From: Erythrobacter sp.
GTDB lineage: Bacteria > Pseudomonadota > Alphaproteobacteria > Sphingomonadales > Sphingomonadaceae
Assembly (NCBI RefSeq): GCF_035194505.1
Contig: NZ_CP136573.1
Span: forward strand, 558,001 to 622,000
Direction of reading: 5' to 3'
Length of the DNA stretch: 64,000 bases
Shown: positions 43,491-51,403 of the stretch, piece after piece
Layout of the letters: each line of letters opens with the position of its first letter
Numbering within the stretch: position 1 is the first letter of the stretch
Made by a program: the position numbers and the translations under genes
Notes under the pieces: generated by a model
The model's database searches: none
What the model saw: only the letters and a program-made list of their open reading frames with translations
Told to the model about the DNA's origin: nothing

Positions 43491-43567
43491 TGGTGACCCC
43501 GGCGCGATTCGAACGCGCGGCCCCCAGATTAGGAATCTGGTGCTCTATCCGGCTGAGCTACGGGGTC
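43491..43567 (-). tRNA. tRNA-Arg (anticodon CCU)
   Basis: 77 nt with the encoded CCA at 43491-43493. GACCCCG pairs with CGGGGTC; D-arm GCTC/GAGC; anticodon stem CCAGA/TCTGG with loop TTCCTAA, giving CCT; T-arm GTTCGAATC. The 3' end faces the capsid fragment. Confidence 0.97.
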
Positions 43568-43594
43568 CCGTGGCTCTCTTAGCATCCACTTCCT

Positions 43595-44062
43595 TCAATT
43601 CAACTTATCCGGCGGGGCCACGGGGAAGGGCAGCGGCGCGACCGGCACGCCCTCCTCGATAAGAGCCTTCGCCTCGGCGAGGCTCGCCTGCCCGTGGATC
43701 GGGGCTTCGTCGCGCTCGCCATAATGCATCTTGCGGGTTTCATCGGCGAACTTGTCACCCACCCATGTCGAGTTTCTGAGCGCTTCGACCTGCGCCTTGG
43801 CGAGCGCAGCCAGCGCCTTCTGCACCTCTGGCGGCATCGGCGTGTTGGCCATCGGCTGCGCGGCGGCGGGGGCCGGCGCATCGGCGCGGGTGTTGCCCTT
43901 GGCAGGCACGGCCGGCGCCATCGGCGCCTTACTCACCTCACCCGAACCGCAGGTCGGGCAGGCCAGCAATCCGCGCGCGTGCTGATCCTCGTAATCGGCC
44001 GAGGAGCCGAACCAGCCCTCGAAACGGTGGCCTTGCTGACAGGAGAGGTCGAAAACGATCAT
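43595..44062 (-). CDS. DUF1178 family protein
   Basis: 155 aa. The start IVFDLSCQQGHRFEGWFGS and the two Cys pairs (C-x-x-G-H type and CPTCGS) are the family's zinc-ribbon-like head. A Pro/Ala-rich linker and a helical C-terminal part (WVGDKFADETRKMHYGE) follow, as in other members. Function unknown. It lies 5 bp after a nitrilase-family gene and is likely co-transcribed with it and with glutaredoxin. Confidence 0.88.
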   Translation of the reverse strand: MIVFDLSCQQGHRFEGWFGSSADYEDQHARGLLACPTCGSGEVSKAPMAPAVPAKGNTRADAPAPAAAQPMANTPMPPEVQKALAALAKAQVEALRNSTWVGDKFADETRKMHYGERDEAPIHGQASLAEAKALIEEGVPVAPLPFPVAPPDKLN

Positions 44063-44067
44063 GGCAG

Positions 44068-44889
44068 TCAGGATTTGGGAATTGCGCGGCGATTGGCAAG
44101 AGCGGGCACCTGCGCGCGCACTTCGGCAATGCGGGCAAGGTCGATATCGCAGAACGCGAGCCCAGGCGCCTCTCCCCCCATGTCGAGCAGCACTTCGCCC
44201 CAGGGATCGACCACGAGGGAATGGCCATAGGTCTCGCGCCCGTCCTCGTGGCGGCCCACCTGCGCTGCGGCGATGACGAAGGCCGAGGCCTCGATCGCGC
44301 GGGCGCGCAGCATCACATGCCAGTGCGCTGCGCCCGTGGGACGGGTAAAAGCAGCGGGAACGGCGATTGTCTCGCAGCGCCGGTCGCCCAACTCTCCGAA
44401 CAGCGCGGGGAACCTCAGGTCGTAGCAGATCGTGAGGCCAAGCCGCCCGACCAGCGTGTCCTCGATCACCACCACCTCTTCACCGGGGCGATAGGCATTG
44501 CTCTCGCGCCAGCTTTCGCCGTTTGCGAGATCCACATCGAACATGTGGATCTTGTCGTAGGTGTCGGGTCGCTCGCCGTCGGGTGCGAACACCATCGATC
44601 GGTTGGCATTGCGCCCGCCCCCCGCCGCCACCGCCATCGAGCCGAGCGCGATGGTGAGCCCGTGCTCCTCGGCCAGATTGGCGAGCATCGGCACGAAGGG
44701 CGAGGCGTCCTGCAACACGATATGCGGCGCGGCGCGCGCGCGGTCGCGATCGAGCAGCAGCGACATTTCGGGGGTGAAGAGCATCTGCGCCCCGCCCTCC
44801 ACAGCATCAGAGGCGGCGCGCGCGATCGTGTCGAAGTTGCGCCCCGGATCAATCCCGGAGCACATCTGCAAGACTGCGATCCGCGGCAT
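44068..44889 (-). CDS. Carbon-nitrogen hydrolase (nitrilase superfamily, Nit1/NIT-like)
   Basis: 273 aa. The catalytic triad is visible: Glu in FTPEMSLLLDR, Lys in TYDKIHMFDVDL, Cys in LTICYDLRFPALF. This sequence type resembles Nit1 deaminated-glutathione amidases, which would fit the glutaredoxin gene beside it, though omega-amidase activity is also possible. ATG 44889 overlaps the grxC stop. Confidence 0.88.
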   Translation of the reverse strand: MPRIAVLQMCSGIDPGRNFDTIARAASDAVEGGAQMLFTPEMSLLLDRDRARAAPHIVLQDASPFVPMLANLAEEHGLTIALGSMAVAAGGGRNANRSMVFAPDGERPDTYDKIHMFDVDLANGESWRESNAYRPGEEVVVIEDTLVGRLGLTICYDLRFPALFGELGDRRCETIAVPAAFTRPTGAAHWHVMLRARAIEASAFVIAAAQVGRHEDGRETYGHSLVVDPWGEVLLDMGGEAPGLAFCDIDLARIAEVRAQVPALANRRAIPKS

Positions 44890-45155
44890 CAGCCGGCCAG
44901 AAGCGCGTCGAGCTTGCCCGCAGCCTCCAGCGCGGCGAGATCATCGCTCCCGCCCACGTGCACCTCGCCGATGAAGATCTGCGGCACGGTCATCGCGTGC
45001 GGCGCGCGGGCGAGCAATTCCTCGCGCTTCGGCCCGCCCAGCGTGATGTCATATTCGGTGAAGACCGCGCCTTTCTCGGTCAAAAGGCGCTTCGCCCGCA
45101 CGCAGAAGGGGCAGGCGAACTTGGTGTAGATATCGATCTGTGGGCCAGCCATCAT
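44889..45155 (-). CDS. grxC: Glutaredoxin 3
   Basis: 88 aa from ATG 45155 (45152 also possible). The thioredoxin-fold start IDIYTKFACPFCVRAKRLL carries the CPFC active site, and MTVPQIFIGEVHVGGSDDL holds the cis-Pro and glutathione-binding GG-D. It reduces disulfides using glutathione. The longer frame to 45302 runs into the hsp20 leader and is not supported. Confidence 0.93.
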   Translation of the reverse strand: MMAGPQIDIYTKFACPFCVRAKRLLTEKGAVFTEYDITLGGPKREELLARAPHAMTVPQIFIGEVHVGGSDDLAALEAAGKLDALLAG

Positions 45156-45237
45156 GTCCTCTTGAAAGCGTGCTGCGATAGCCCAGATAAAGCCTGTTGC
45201 CGCGTTCCGCCAGTCTCGGGGAACATCTGCGGTGACA

Positions 45238-45301
45238 GGCGGGTGCTGCATCCGGCAGGCCCGCGCCAGACCAAATTGCTCAGACACGAGGATTTGCAAC
45301 A
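45238..45301 (+). promoter_or_regulatory. ROSE-like RNA thermometer before hsp20
   Basis: The last hairpin pairs AAATTGCTC (45273-45281) with GAGGATTT (45288-45295), closing the ribosome site. The TTGCT strand faces AGGA with one bulged G, the hallmark of ROSE elements, which open on heating. A second hairpin lies just upstream (GCGGGTGC at 45239-45246 with GCA..CCCGC at 45255-45264). The AUG follows nine bases after the ribosome site. Confidence 0.7.
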
Positions 45302-45781
45302 ATGTCGCGTTTCGATTTCACTCCCTATCGCCGCAGCACTGTGGGTTTTGATCGCCTGTTCGACCTGCTCGAAAACCAGGCCCGCCTCAACGCCGGCGAC
45401 AATTATCCCCCCTTCAACATCTCGCGTTCGGGCGAGGACAATTACCGCATCACGCTGGCCGTGGCGGGCTTCCGTCCGGGCGATATCGACATCACCGCGC
45501 AGCAGAACCTGCTGGTCGTGCAGGGCCGCAAGCGCGACGAGATCGCGGACGGATCGGAGCTGATCCATGTCGGCATCGCCAATCGCGGGTTCGAGCGCCG
45601 CTTTGAACTGGCCGATTTCGTGCGCGTCGAAAGCGCCGACCTTGCCGACGGGCTGCTGACCATCGATCTGGTGCGCGAAGTGCCCGAGGCGATGAAGCCC
45701 AAGAAGATCGCGATCAATGGCGCCGCACGGCTGACCGCTGTGCCGCTGGACGACGCGGACAAGGCCTCGAGCGCTGCCTGA
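45302..45781 (+). CDS. Small heat-shock protein, Hsp20/IbpA family
   Basis: 159 aa. ATP-independent chaperone that holds unfolding proteins. The N-terminus MSRFDFTPYRRSTVGFDRLF is IbpA-like, the alpha-crystallin domain spans about 35-140 (PPFNISRSGEDNYRITLAVA, GIANRGFERRFELADFV), and the C-terminal PKKIAIN supplies the I-x-I anchor. Its leader can fold as a ROSE thermometer, so heat control at translation is likely. Confidence 0.94.
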   Translation: MSRFDFTPYRRSTVGFDRLFDLLENQARLNAGDNYPPFNISRSGEDNYRITLAVAGFRPGDIDITAQQNLLVVQGRKRDEIADGSELIHVGIANRGFERRFELADFVRVESADLADGLLTIDLVREVPEAMKPKKIAINGAARLTAVPLDDADKASSAA

Positions 45782-45813
45782 ACATCCGAATTGATGGAAA
45801 ACTGAGGGCCGTA

Positions 45814-45839
45814 GGGGGCGGGTCTTGCGATCCGCCCCC
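45814..45839 (+). terminator. Strong hairpin after hsp20
   Basis: GGGGGCGG (45814-45821) and CCGCCCCC (45832-45839) form a perfect 8-bp stem with a 10-nt loop. There is no T-run after it, so it may stabilise or end the hsp20 transcript with help from Rho. Confidence 0.55.
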
Positions 45840-45992
45840 GCGGCTTACGCCGCCTTGCCTGATCCTGTCCGTCCGGGTCGCAGAAGACGGACAAAACGCG
45901 GCAAGCTCGTGACCATGAAAGGACCGTAAAACAGGTCCGGTCTGCCGCATCGGCAACCCGGTGAGACGCTGTGCTCTACCCGGGGAGGACCT
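45840..45992. ncRNA. Candidate structured RNA or leader, family not recognised
   Basis: Four neighbouring hairpins fill this gene-free interval: CTTGCC/GGCAAG enclosing GTCCGTC/GACGGAC (45854-45905); GACC-GGACC/GGTCC-GGTC (45911-45942); TGCCG CAT CGGCA (45943-45955); CCCGG/CCGGG (45957-45984) with an inner GGT-GAG/CTC-ACC. A second GGACCT at 45987-45992 can pair instead with AGGTCC at 45933-45938, so two folds compete. The strand is not settled. 6S RNA is one idea, but I cannot show it. Confidence 0.35.
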
Positions 45993-46052
45993 TACAAATC
46001 CCTTCCTTGGGCCAGCGTCTAATGCGGAAACGCAATCTCACGCAAGCGTAAA

Positions 46053-46068
46053 CTTACAAAGTTGTAAG
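46053..46068. promoter_or_regulatory. 16-bp palindrome, possible operator
   Basis: CTTACAA-AG-TTGTAAG is a perfect inverted repeat. Related CTTACAA (45991) and CTTGTAA (46094) lie nearby. It sits between convergent hsp20 and pyrG, where no operator is needed for either, so it may serve the RNA candidate. The factor is unknown. Confidence 0.4.
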
Positions 46069-46170
46069 GAAGCGACAGCGCCGCTCAAATCCTTGTAACA
46101 AAACGGCCCATACCCGCGTCCAGCGCAGCGAAAACCGCCCTGCTGCCCTGTCACAATTGTGTCGAAAAAA

Positions 46171-47805
46171 TCAGACGAGTCGCGACTGTTCCAGGGCTGC
46201 GGCGATGAAGCCGGCGAACAGTGGGTGCGGATCGAAGGGGCGCGATTTCAGCTCCGGATGGAACTGCACGCCCACGAACCACGGGTGATCGGGCCGCTCG
46301 ACGATTTCGGGCAGCAGGCCGTCCGGGCTCATGCCCGCAAAGATCAGGCCCTGCTTCTCCAGCGGCTCGATGAAAGCGCTGTTGACCTCGTAGCGGTGGC
46401 GGTGGCGTTCGGAGATGATCTCCGCCCCGCCATAGATGCGCGCGGTGTGGCTGTTGGCGGCCAGCTTGGCCGGATAGGCGCCCAGACGCATCGTGCCGCC
46501 CAGATCCCCGCCCGCTTCGCGCTGCTCGATGCCTTCCTTGGTCATCCATTCGGTGATGATGCCCACCACCGGCGTATCGGTCTCGCCGAATTCGGTCGAG
46601 GAGGCATCGGCGAAACCGGCCGCGCGCGCGCCTTCGATGCAGGCCATCTGCATGCCGAGGCAGATGCCGAAGAACGGCACATTGCGGGTGCGCGCGAAAG
46701 TAACTGCGGCGATCTTGCCCTCGCTCCCGCGCTCGCCGAAGCCGCCGGGCACGAGGATGCCGTGCATCGGCTCCAGCGCGGCCGCGATCTCGGAATTGTC
46801 ACCTTCGAAGATTTCCGCGTCGATCCAGCGGATATTGACCTTCACCCGGTTGGCAAGCCCGCCATGCACCAGCGCCTCGTTGAGGCTCTTGTAGGCATCG
46901 GGCAGGCCCACATACTTGCCGACGACAGCGATCGTTACCTCGCCCTCGGGGTTGAAATAGCGGTCGGTGACGTCGCTCCACGCGGCCATGTCGGGCTCGG
47001 GCGCATCGGTGATGCCGAAAGCGCGCAGCACTTCCTTGTCGAGCCCTTCGGCGTGATATTGCTGCGGCACCGAATAGATCGAGGGCGCATCCAGCGCCGG
47101 GATCACTGCTTCCTTGCGCACGTTGCAGAAGTTGGCGATCTTCTGGCGCTCGCTTTCGGGGATCGGATGTTCGGCGCGGCACAGCAGGATGTCGGGCTTG
47201 ATCCCGAGGCTGGCAAGCTCGCGCACCGAGTGCTGGGTGGGCTTGGTCTTCAGCTCGCCCGCCGCCTTGATATAGGGCACCAGCGTGACATGGACGCTCA
47301 CCGTCTGGAACGGTTCGAGCTCGTTACGAAGCTGGCGGATCGCTTCCATGAAGGGCAGCGATTCGATGTCGCCCACGGTCCCGCCGATTTCGCACAGGAT
47401 GAAATCATGATCGCCCTGATCGGCGAGCGCGAAGGCCTTGATCGCGTCGGTCACGTGCGGGATCACCTGCACGGTCGCGCCGAGATAGTCGCCGCGGCGT
47501 TCCTTGGCGATGATGTCGCGGTAAATGCGGCCCGAGGTGATGTTGTCGCTCTGGCGCGAGGAAACGCCGGTGAAGCGCTCGTAATGGCCAAGGTCGAGAT
47601 CGGTCTCGGCCCCGTCATCGGTCACATAGACCTCGCCGTGCTGATAGGGGCTCATCGTGCCCGGATCGACGTTGAGATAGGGATCGAACTTGCGGATGCG
47701 GACCTTGTAGCCACGCGCCTGCAGGAGGGCCGCCAAGGAGGCTGCCATGAGACCTTTGCCGAGCGAGGAGACCACGCCGCCGGTGATAAAAATGAACCGC
47801 GCCAT
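46171..47805 (-). CDS. pyrG: CTP synthase
   Basis: 544 aa. Makes CTP from UTP, ATP and glutamine. N-terminal synthase domain: FIFITGGVVSSLGKGLMAAS, DPYLNVDPGTMSPYQHGEVY, CEIGGTVGDIES. C-terminal glutaminase domain: GGFGERGSEGKI, the nucleophile Cys in FFGICLGMQMAC, and His-Glu in GVQFHPE. Length is standard. Last gene of the tpiA-secG-pyrG row; the gap to secG is 127 bp. Confidence 0.97.
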   Translation of the reverse strand: MARFIFITGGVVSSLGKGLMAASLAALLQARGYKVRIRKFDPYLNVDPGTMSPYQHGEVYVTDDGAETDLDLGHYERFTGVSSRQSDNITSGRIYRDIIAKERRGDYLGATVQVIPHVTDAIKAFALADQGDHDFILCEIGGTVGDIESLPFMEAIRQLRNELEPFQTVSVHVTLVPYIKAAGELKTKPTQHSVRELASLGIKPDILLCRAEHPIPESERQKIANFCNVRKEAVIPALDAPSIYSVPQQYHAEGLDKEVLRAFGITDAPEPDMAAWSDVTDRYFNPEGEVTIAVVGKYVGLPDAYKSLNEALVHGGLANRVKVNIRWIDAEIFEGDNSEIAAALEPMHGILVPGGFGERGSEGKIAAVTFARTRNVPFFGICLGMQMACIEGARAAGFADASSTEFGETDTPVVGIITEWMTKEGIEQREAGGDLGGTMRLGAYPAKLAANSHTARIYGGAEIISERHRHRYEVNSAFIEPLEKQGLIFAGMSPDGLLPEIVERPDHPWFVGVQFHPELKSRPFDPHPLFAGFIAAALEQSRLV

Positions 47806-47932
47806 GGGAGTCGGGCCTTAAGCAGCGAGAGGGATTCGGGGCAAGCGAATTGAGCAGGCGATCGGCCTGCCATCCACAGCCCTGTGACAAATGCGCCGCG
47901 CAGCCGCCTGAGCGGGGCGCGGGCGTTGGGGC

Positions 47933-48307
47933 TTACTGGCCCTGCGGAGCCCCGGCAGGCGCTGCGGGTGCGTCAGGGGCAGGCGCAACGGGTGCGACCG
48001 GCTCGGCCAGCGGGTCAACCGCGGGGGCCGGAGCGCCGGTGGCGCGTTCCAGCGTCGTGCTGACCGTGCCCACCCGGCTTTCGCGCACGGCCAGCGCCGC
48101 GAGCACGATGGCGAGGGTGACGAAGACAATCGCCAGCCACTTGGTCGCCCGGGTCAGGAAATCCGCTGCCCCGCGCGCACCGAAAGCGCCAGACGGGCTG
48201 CCGCCGATCCCCAGCCCGCCGCCTTCCGAACGCTGCATCAGCACCACGCCGACGAGAGCTGCGGCCACGATGGCCTGGATCACGGTGAGGAAAAGGAACA
48301 GCGACAT
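47933..48307 (-). CDS. secG: Preprotein translocase subunit SecG
   Basis: 124 aa from ATG 48307. Two membrane helices (LFLFLTVIQAIVAAALVGVV and WLAIVFVTLAIVLAALAV) flank the conserved LMQRSEGGGLGIGGS...GARGAADFLTRAT loop. A long Ala/Pro tail (about 85-124) is typical for alphaproteobacterial SecG. It stabilises the SecYEG channel. Co-oriented with tpiA (123 bp gap) and pyrG. Confidence 0.94.
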   Translation of the reverse strand: MSLFLFLTVIQAIVAAALVGVVLMQRSEGGGLGIGGSPSGAFGARGAADFLTRATKWLAIVFVTLAIVLAALAVRESRVGTVSTTLERATGAPAPAVDPLAEPVAPVAPAPDAPAAPAGAPQGQ

Positions 48308-48430
48308 GAAGGATACTCTTGGCAAGGGCGCGTGTGCGCACCCGGGAAACGTCTTTGGGCGCCATGTAGGCTGCGCGGGCGAAATCGGCAAGGGTGGGCG
48401 GGGGCCTGAGCGCGCCCCTGCTCTACCGGC

Positions 48431-49204
48431 TTAGTGGTCGGACGGCTCGCCGGCAGCGAGCACGATGCCCATGAAGCTGTCGGCGGTGAGGCTTGCGCCG
48501 CCCACCAGCGCGCCGCCGACATCGGGCACGGCGAAAATTTCGGCCGCGTTTTCCGGCTTTACCGAGCCGCCGTAAAGGATACGCACATCCCCGCCCTGCT
48601 CGGCGCCGTAGAGGCTGACGAGCAGCTTGCGGATGACGGAGTGCATTTCGGCAATGTCATCGGTGGTCGCGGCATTGCCGGTGCCGATCGCCCAGATCGG
48701 TTCATAGGCGACCGTGATCCGCTCGGCGATATCGGCCGGCGCATCGGCGGGTGCGGGCAGCGAGGCCTTCAATTGCTTCTTCACGAAGGCCACGGCCTTG
48801 CCCGAATCGCGGGTCTGCGCGCTTTCGCCGCAGCACATGATGATGCGCAGGCCTGCACCGAGCGCTGCGGTCGCCTTGGCGCGCACCAGCGCATCGCTCT
48901 CGCCATGGCCCTGACGGCGCTCGGAATGGCCGAGGATCACGAACTTGGCGCCGGCATCGGCCACCATCGCGGCGGAAATATCGCCGGTGAAGGCCCCGCC
49001 ATCGGCGTGGTGGCAATCCTGCGCCCCGACCGAGATCTGCTCGGCCTCGCGGTGGATCGGGTGGATCAGCGTGAAGGGCGGCGCGAGTGCGACCTCGACC
49101 TTCATGTGGCGCTGGGCGGCACGATCGATCGCGCGCGCTTCGGAAAGCATCGCGCGGGTGCCATGCATTTTCCAGTTTCCGACGATGTAGGGTCGGCGAG
49201 TCAT
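48431..49204 (-). CDS. tpiA: Triosephosphate isomerase
   Basis: 257 aa from ATG 49204 (ATG 49219 is also open). Interconverts DHAP and glyceraldehyde 3-phosphate. Substrate Lys in GNWKMHG, the His in LGHSERR, the catalytic Glu in VAYEPIWAIGTG, and the phosphate loop LYGGSVKPENA and ALVGGASL are all present. Upstream lies a 22-bp tandem duplication (49241-49284). Confidence 0.96.
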   Translation of the reverse strand: MTRRPYIVGNWKMHGTRAMLSEARAIDRAAQRHMKVEVALAPPFTLIHPIHREAEQISVGAQDCHHADGGAFTGDISAAMVADAGAKFVILGHSERRQGHGESDALVRAKATAALGAGLRIIMCCGESAQTRDSGKAVAFVKKQLKASLPAPADAPADIAERITVAYEPIWAIGTGNAATTDDIAEMHSVIRKLLVSLYGAEQGGDVRILYGGSVKPENAAEIFAVPDVGGALVGGASLTADSFMGIVLAAGEPSDH

Positions 49205-49240
49205 GGGTGTGTCCTGCACCTTGAGAGAGGGAATGGCGAT

Positions 49241-49284
49241 TGTTTTTGGGCCTTAGGGCCAATGTTCTTGGGCCTTAGGGCCAA
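49241..49284. repeat. 22-bp tandem duplication upstream of tpiA
   Basis: Two back-to-back 22-bp units (49241-49262, 49263-49284) differ at one base (TGTTT against TGTTC) and share TTGGGCCTTAGGGCCAA, itself nearly palindromic. The spacing is about two helical turns, as for paired protein sites. It starts 37 bp before the tpiA ATG, so it lies in its leader or promoter. Confidence 0.85.
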
Positions 49285-49457
49285 GGGGCCGTGTCCGCTA
49301 GCCGAACATCCGCGTCCAGTCAAAAGGCTGCATCCACAAACAACAAAAGGCCCCCAGACCTGTTGCCGCGCGGACGCAGGGCCGATAAAGCGCGCCTCGC
49401 GCCGGTTGTAGAAGCGGCGTCCAGCAGCCGTTCTGACCACCCGGGATCACGCCAGCA

Positions 49458-51395
49458 ATGCTCACCTTCTTCCGCCAATTCTTCCAGTCGAAGATCGGTC
49501 TGCCGATTTTCCTCGGCTTTCTGGTGCTGATGGCGCTCGCCTTTGCGGTGGCCGATATCACCGGCACGGGCAGCAGCTTCGGCACGGTCTCGGGCAATGA
49601 CAATATCGCGGTGGTGGGCGACGAGCCGATCGCCACGGGCGAGGTGGTGCTGGCGGCGAACAATGCGCTCGATCAGGTGCGCCAGCAGAACCCGGGCCTC
49701 GCCATGCCCGAATTCATCCGCGCCGGCGCCTTCGACGAAGTGCTGCGCCAGCTGATCGACCGCTTCGCCATTTCGCAATATGCCCGCAAATATGATCTCG
49801 CCGCGGGCGACAACCTCGTCAATTCCGAGATCCTCCAGATCCAGGCCTTCAAGTCGCTGGCGGGCGAGTTCGACGAGCAGACCTATCTCGCGGCCCTGCG
49901 CCAGCGCGGGCTGACCGATGCGACCTTCCGCAAGGATCTGGTGGCCGGCCTGCTGGAAGACCAGCTGCTCCTGCCCGCGCTCGCCGCGCCGCAGCTGCCG
50001 GAAAAGGTCGCGCGTCAATATGCCGCACTGGTGCTCGAACGCCGCGTCGGCGAGATCGCGCTGATCCCGTCGAGCGCCTTTGCCCCGGCCGCAGCCCCGA
50101 CCGAGGCGCAGCTGACCGAATGGTACGGCGCCAATCGCAGCCTGTTCCTGCGGCCCGAGCGGCGCACCTTGCGCTTTGCGGTGTTCGGGACCGACAGCCT
50201 CAAGGTCAACCCCGCCGCCACCGAGGCCGAAATCGCCGCGCGCTACAAGAAGGACGCAGGCCTCTATCAGGCGCGCGAACGCCGCGCTGTCACCACCTTT
50301 GTCGTGCCCACCGAAGACGCGGCCAAGGCGCTTGCTGCCCGCATCCGCTCCGGCACTGCGCTCGAGGCCGCTGCCCGCGATGCCGGGTTCAGCGCCTCCA
50401 AGGCAGAACTGCGCACCCGCGAGGAGATGGCCACCGCCACCAGCTTCGCCTTTGCCGAAAACGCCTTCAAGGCCACCCAGGGCGGCGTGGTCGAGCCGGC
50501 CAAGGGCACGCTCGGCTGGTATGTCGCGCGGCTCGACAGCGTCGAGAAGATCCCGGCGCGCAGCCTTGCCGAAGTGCGCGGCGCGATTGCCGAGCAGATC
50601 GGCACGGAAAAGCGCAGCGCCGCCACCGCCGATCTCATCGCCGAGATCGAAAGCGAGATCGACGGGGGCACCGCGCTCGCCGAAGTCGCCAAGTCCTATG
50701 GCCTCAAGGTCGAAACCACGCCGGCCCTTCTCGGCAATGGTCAGGCCTATGGCCAGCCCAGTGTCCAGATCGTGCCGCAGCTTGCCCCCGTGCTCCAGAC
50801 CGCCTTCCAGATGGAAGAGAGCGAGCCGCAGCTGGCTGAAGTCGTGCCCGGCCAGCAATTCGTGATCTTCGAGGTTGCGCGCGTCGATGAAGCCGCCGCC
50901 CCGCCGCTCGCCGAAGTGCGCGCTCAGGCCGAAGCCGGGTGGAAGCAGGCGCAGGGCGCCAAGCTGGCCCGCGCCGCGGCGGACCGCATCCTCGGCAAGG
51001 TGCGCGCCAAGACCGATCTGCGCGCCGCGCTCGGCGCCGAAGGCAAGCCCTTCGAGATCGAGCCGATCAATCTTGAACGCCGCGCCCTGATCGCCCAGCG
51101 CGGCCAGCGCATCCCGCCGCCGCTGGTGCTGATGTTCTCGATGGCCGAAGGCTCGGTAAAGCTGCTCGAAGGCCCGCGCAATATCGGCTGGTACATCGTC
51201 AGCCTCGACGAGATCGCCACCGATCCGGTCGACAAGGAACCCGGCCTGCTCCAGCAGACCCGCGGCCAGCTCGCCCCGACGGTGAGCGAGGAATATCGCC
51301 GCCAGGCCGCGGCCGCGATGCGCAAGGAACTGGGCACGACCCGCAACAACGCCGCCATCGATGCGGTGCGCAAGCAGCTTGCGGGCGAGCAATAG
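49458..51395 (+). CDS. ppiD: PpiD-like periplasmic folding factor (SurA/parvulin family)
   Basis: 645 aa. One N-terminal membrane helix (GLPIFLGFLVLMALAFAVA) anchors a large periplasmic part. A SurA-type N-terminal domain (VVGDEPIATGEVVLAANNAL on) is followed by helical and parvulin-like parts (EEMATATSFAFAENAFKATQ, GWYVARLDSVEKIPARSL). The parvulin core looks divergent, so isomerase activity is unsure. PpiD helps proteins leaving the Sec channel. It reads toward trpE with an 8-bp gap. Confidence 0.88.
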   Translation: MLTFFRQFFQSKIGLPIFLGFLVLMALAFAVADITGTGSSFGTVSGNDNIAVVGDEPIATGEVVLAANNALDQVRQQNPGLAMPEFIRAGAFDEVLRQLIDRFAISQYARKYDLAAGDNLVNSEILQIQAFKSLAGEFDEQTYLAALRQRGLTDATFRKDLVAGLLEDQLLLPALAAPQLPEKVARQYAALVLERRVGEIALIPSSAFAPAAAPTEAQLTEWYGANRSLFLRPERRTLRFAVFGTDSLKVNPAATEAEIAARYKKDAGLYQARERRAVTTFVVPTEDAAKALAARIRSGTALEAAARDAGFSASKAELRTREEMATATSFAFAENAFKATQGGVVEPAKGTLGWYVARLDSVEKIPARSLAEVRGAIAEQIGTEKRSAATADLIAEIESEIDGGTALAEVAKSYGLKVETTPALLGNGQAYGQPSVQIVPQLAPVLQTAFQMEESEPQLAEVVPGQQFVIFEVARVDEAAAPPLAEVRAQAEAGWKQAQGAKLARAAADRILGKVRAKTDLRAALGAEGKPFEIEPINLERRALIAQRGQRIPPPLVLMFSMAEGSVKLLEGPRNIGWYIVSLDEIATDPVDKEPGLLQQTRGQLAPTVSEEYRRQAAAAMRKELGTTRNNAAIDAVRKQLAGEQ

Positions 51396-51403
51396 GCCAG
51401 GGC

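Noticed and set aside
45933..45992. tRNA-like fold on the minus strand (acceptor-like AGGTCC/GGACCT, D-arm-like GGGTAGAGC)
   Set aside because: No T-loop GTTCRA sequence, and the anticodon arm is unclear.
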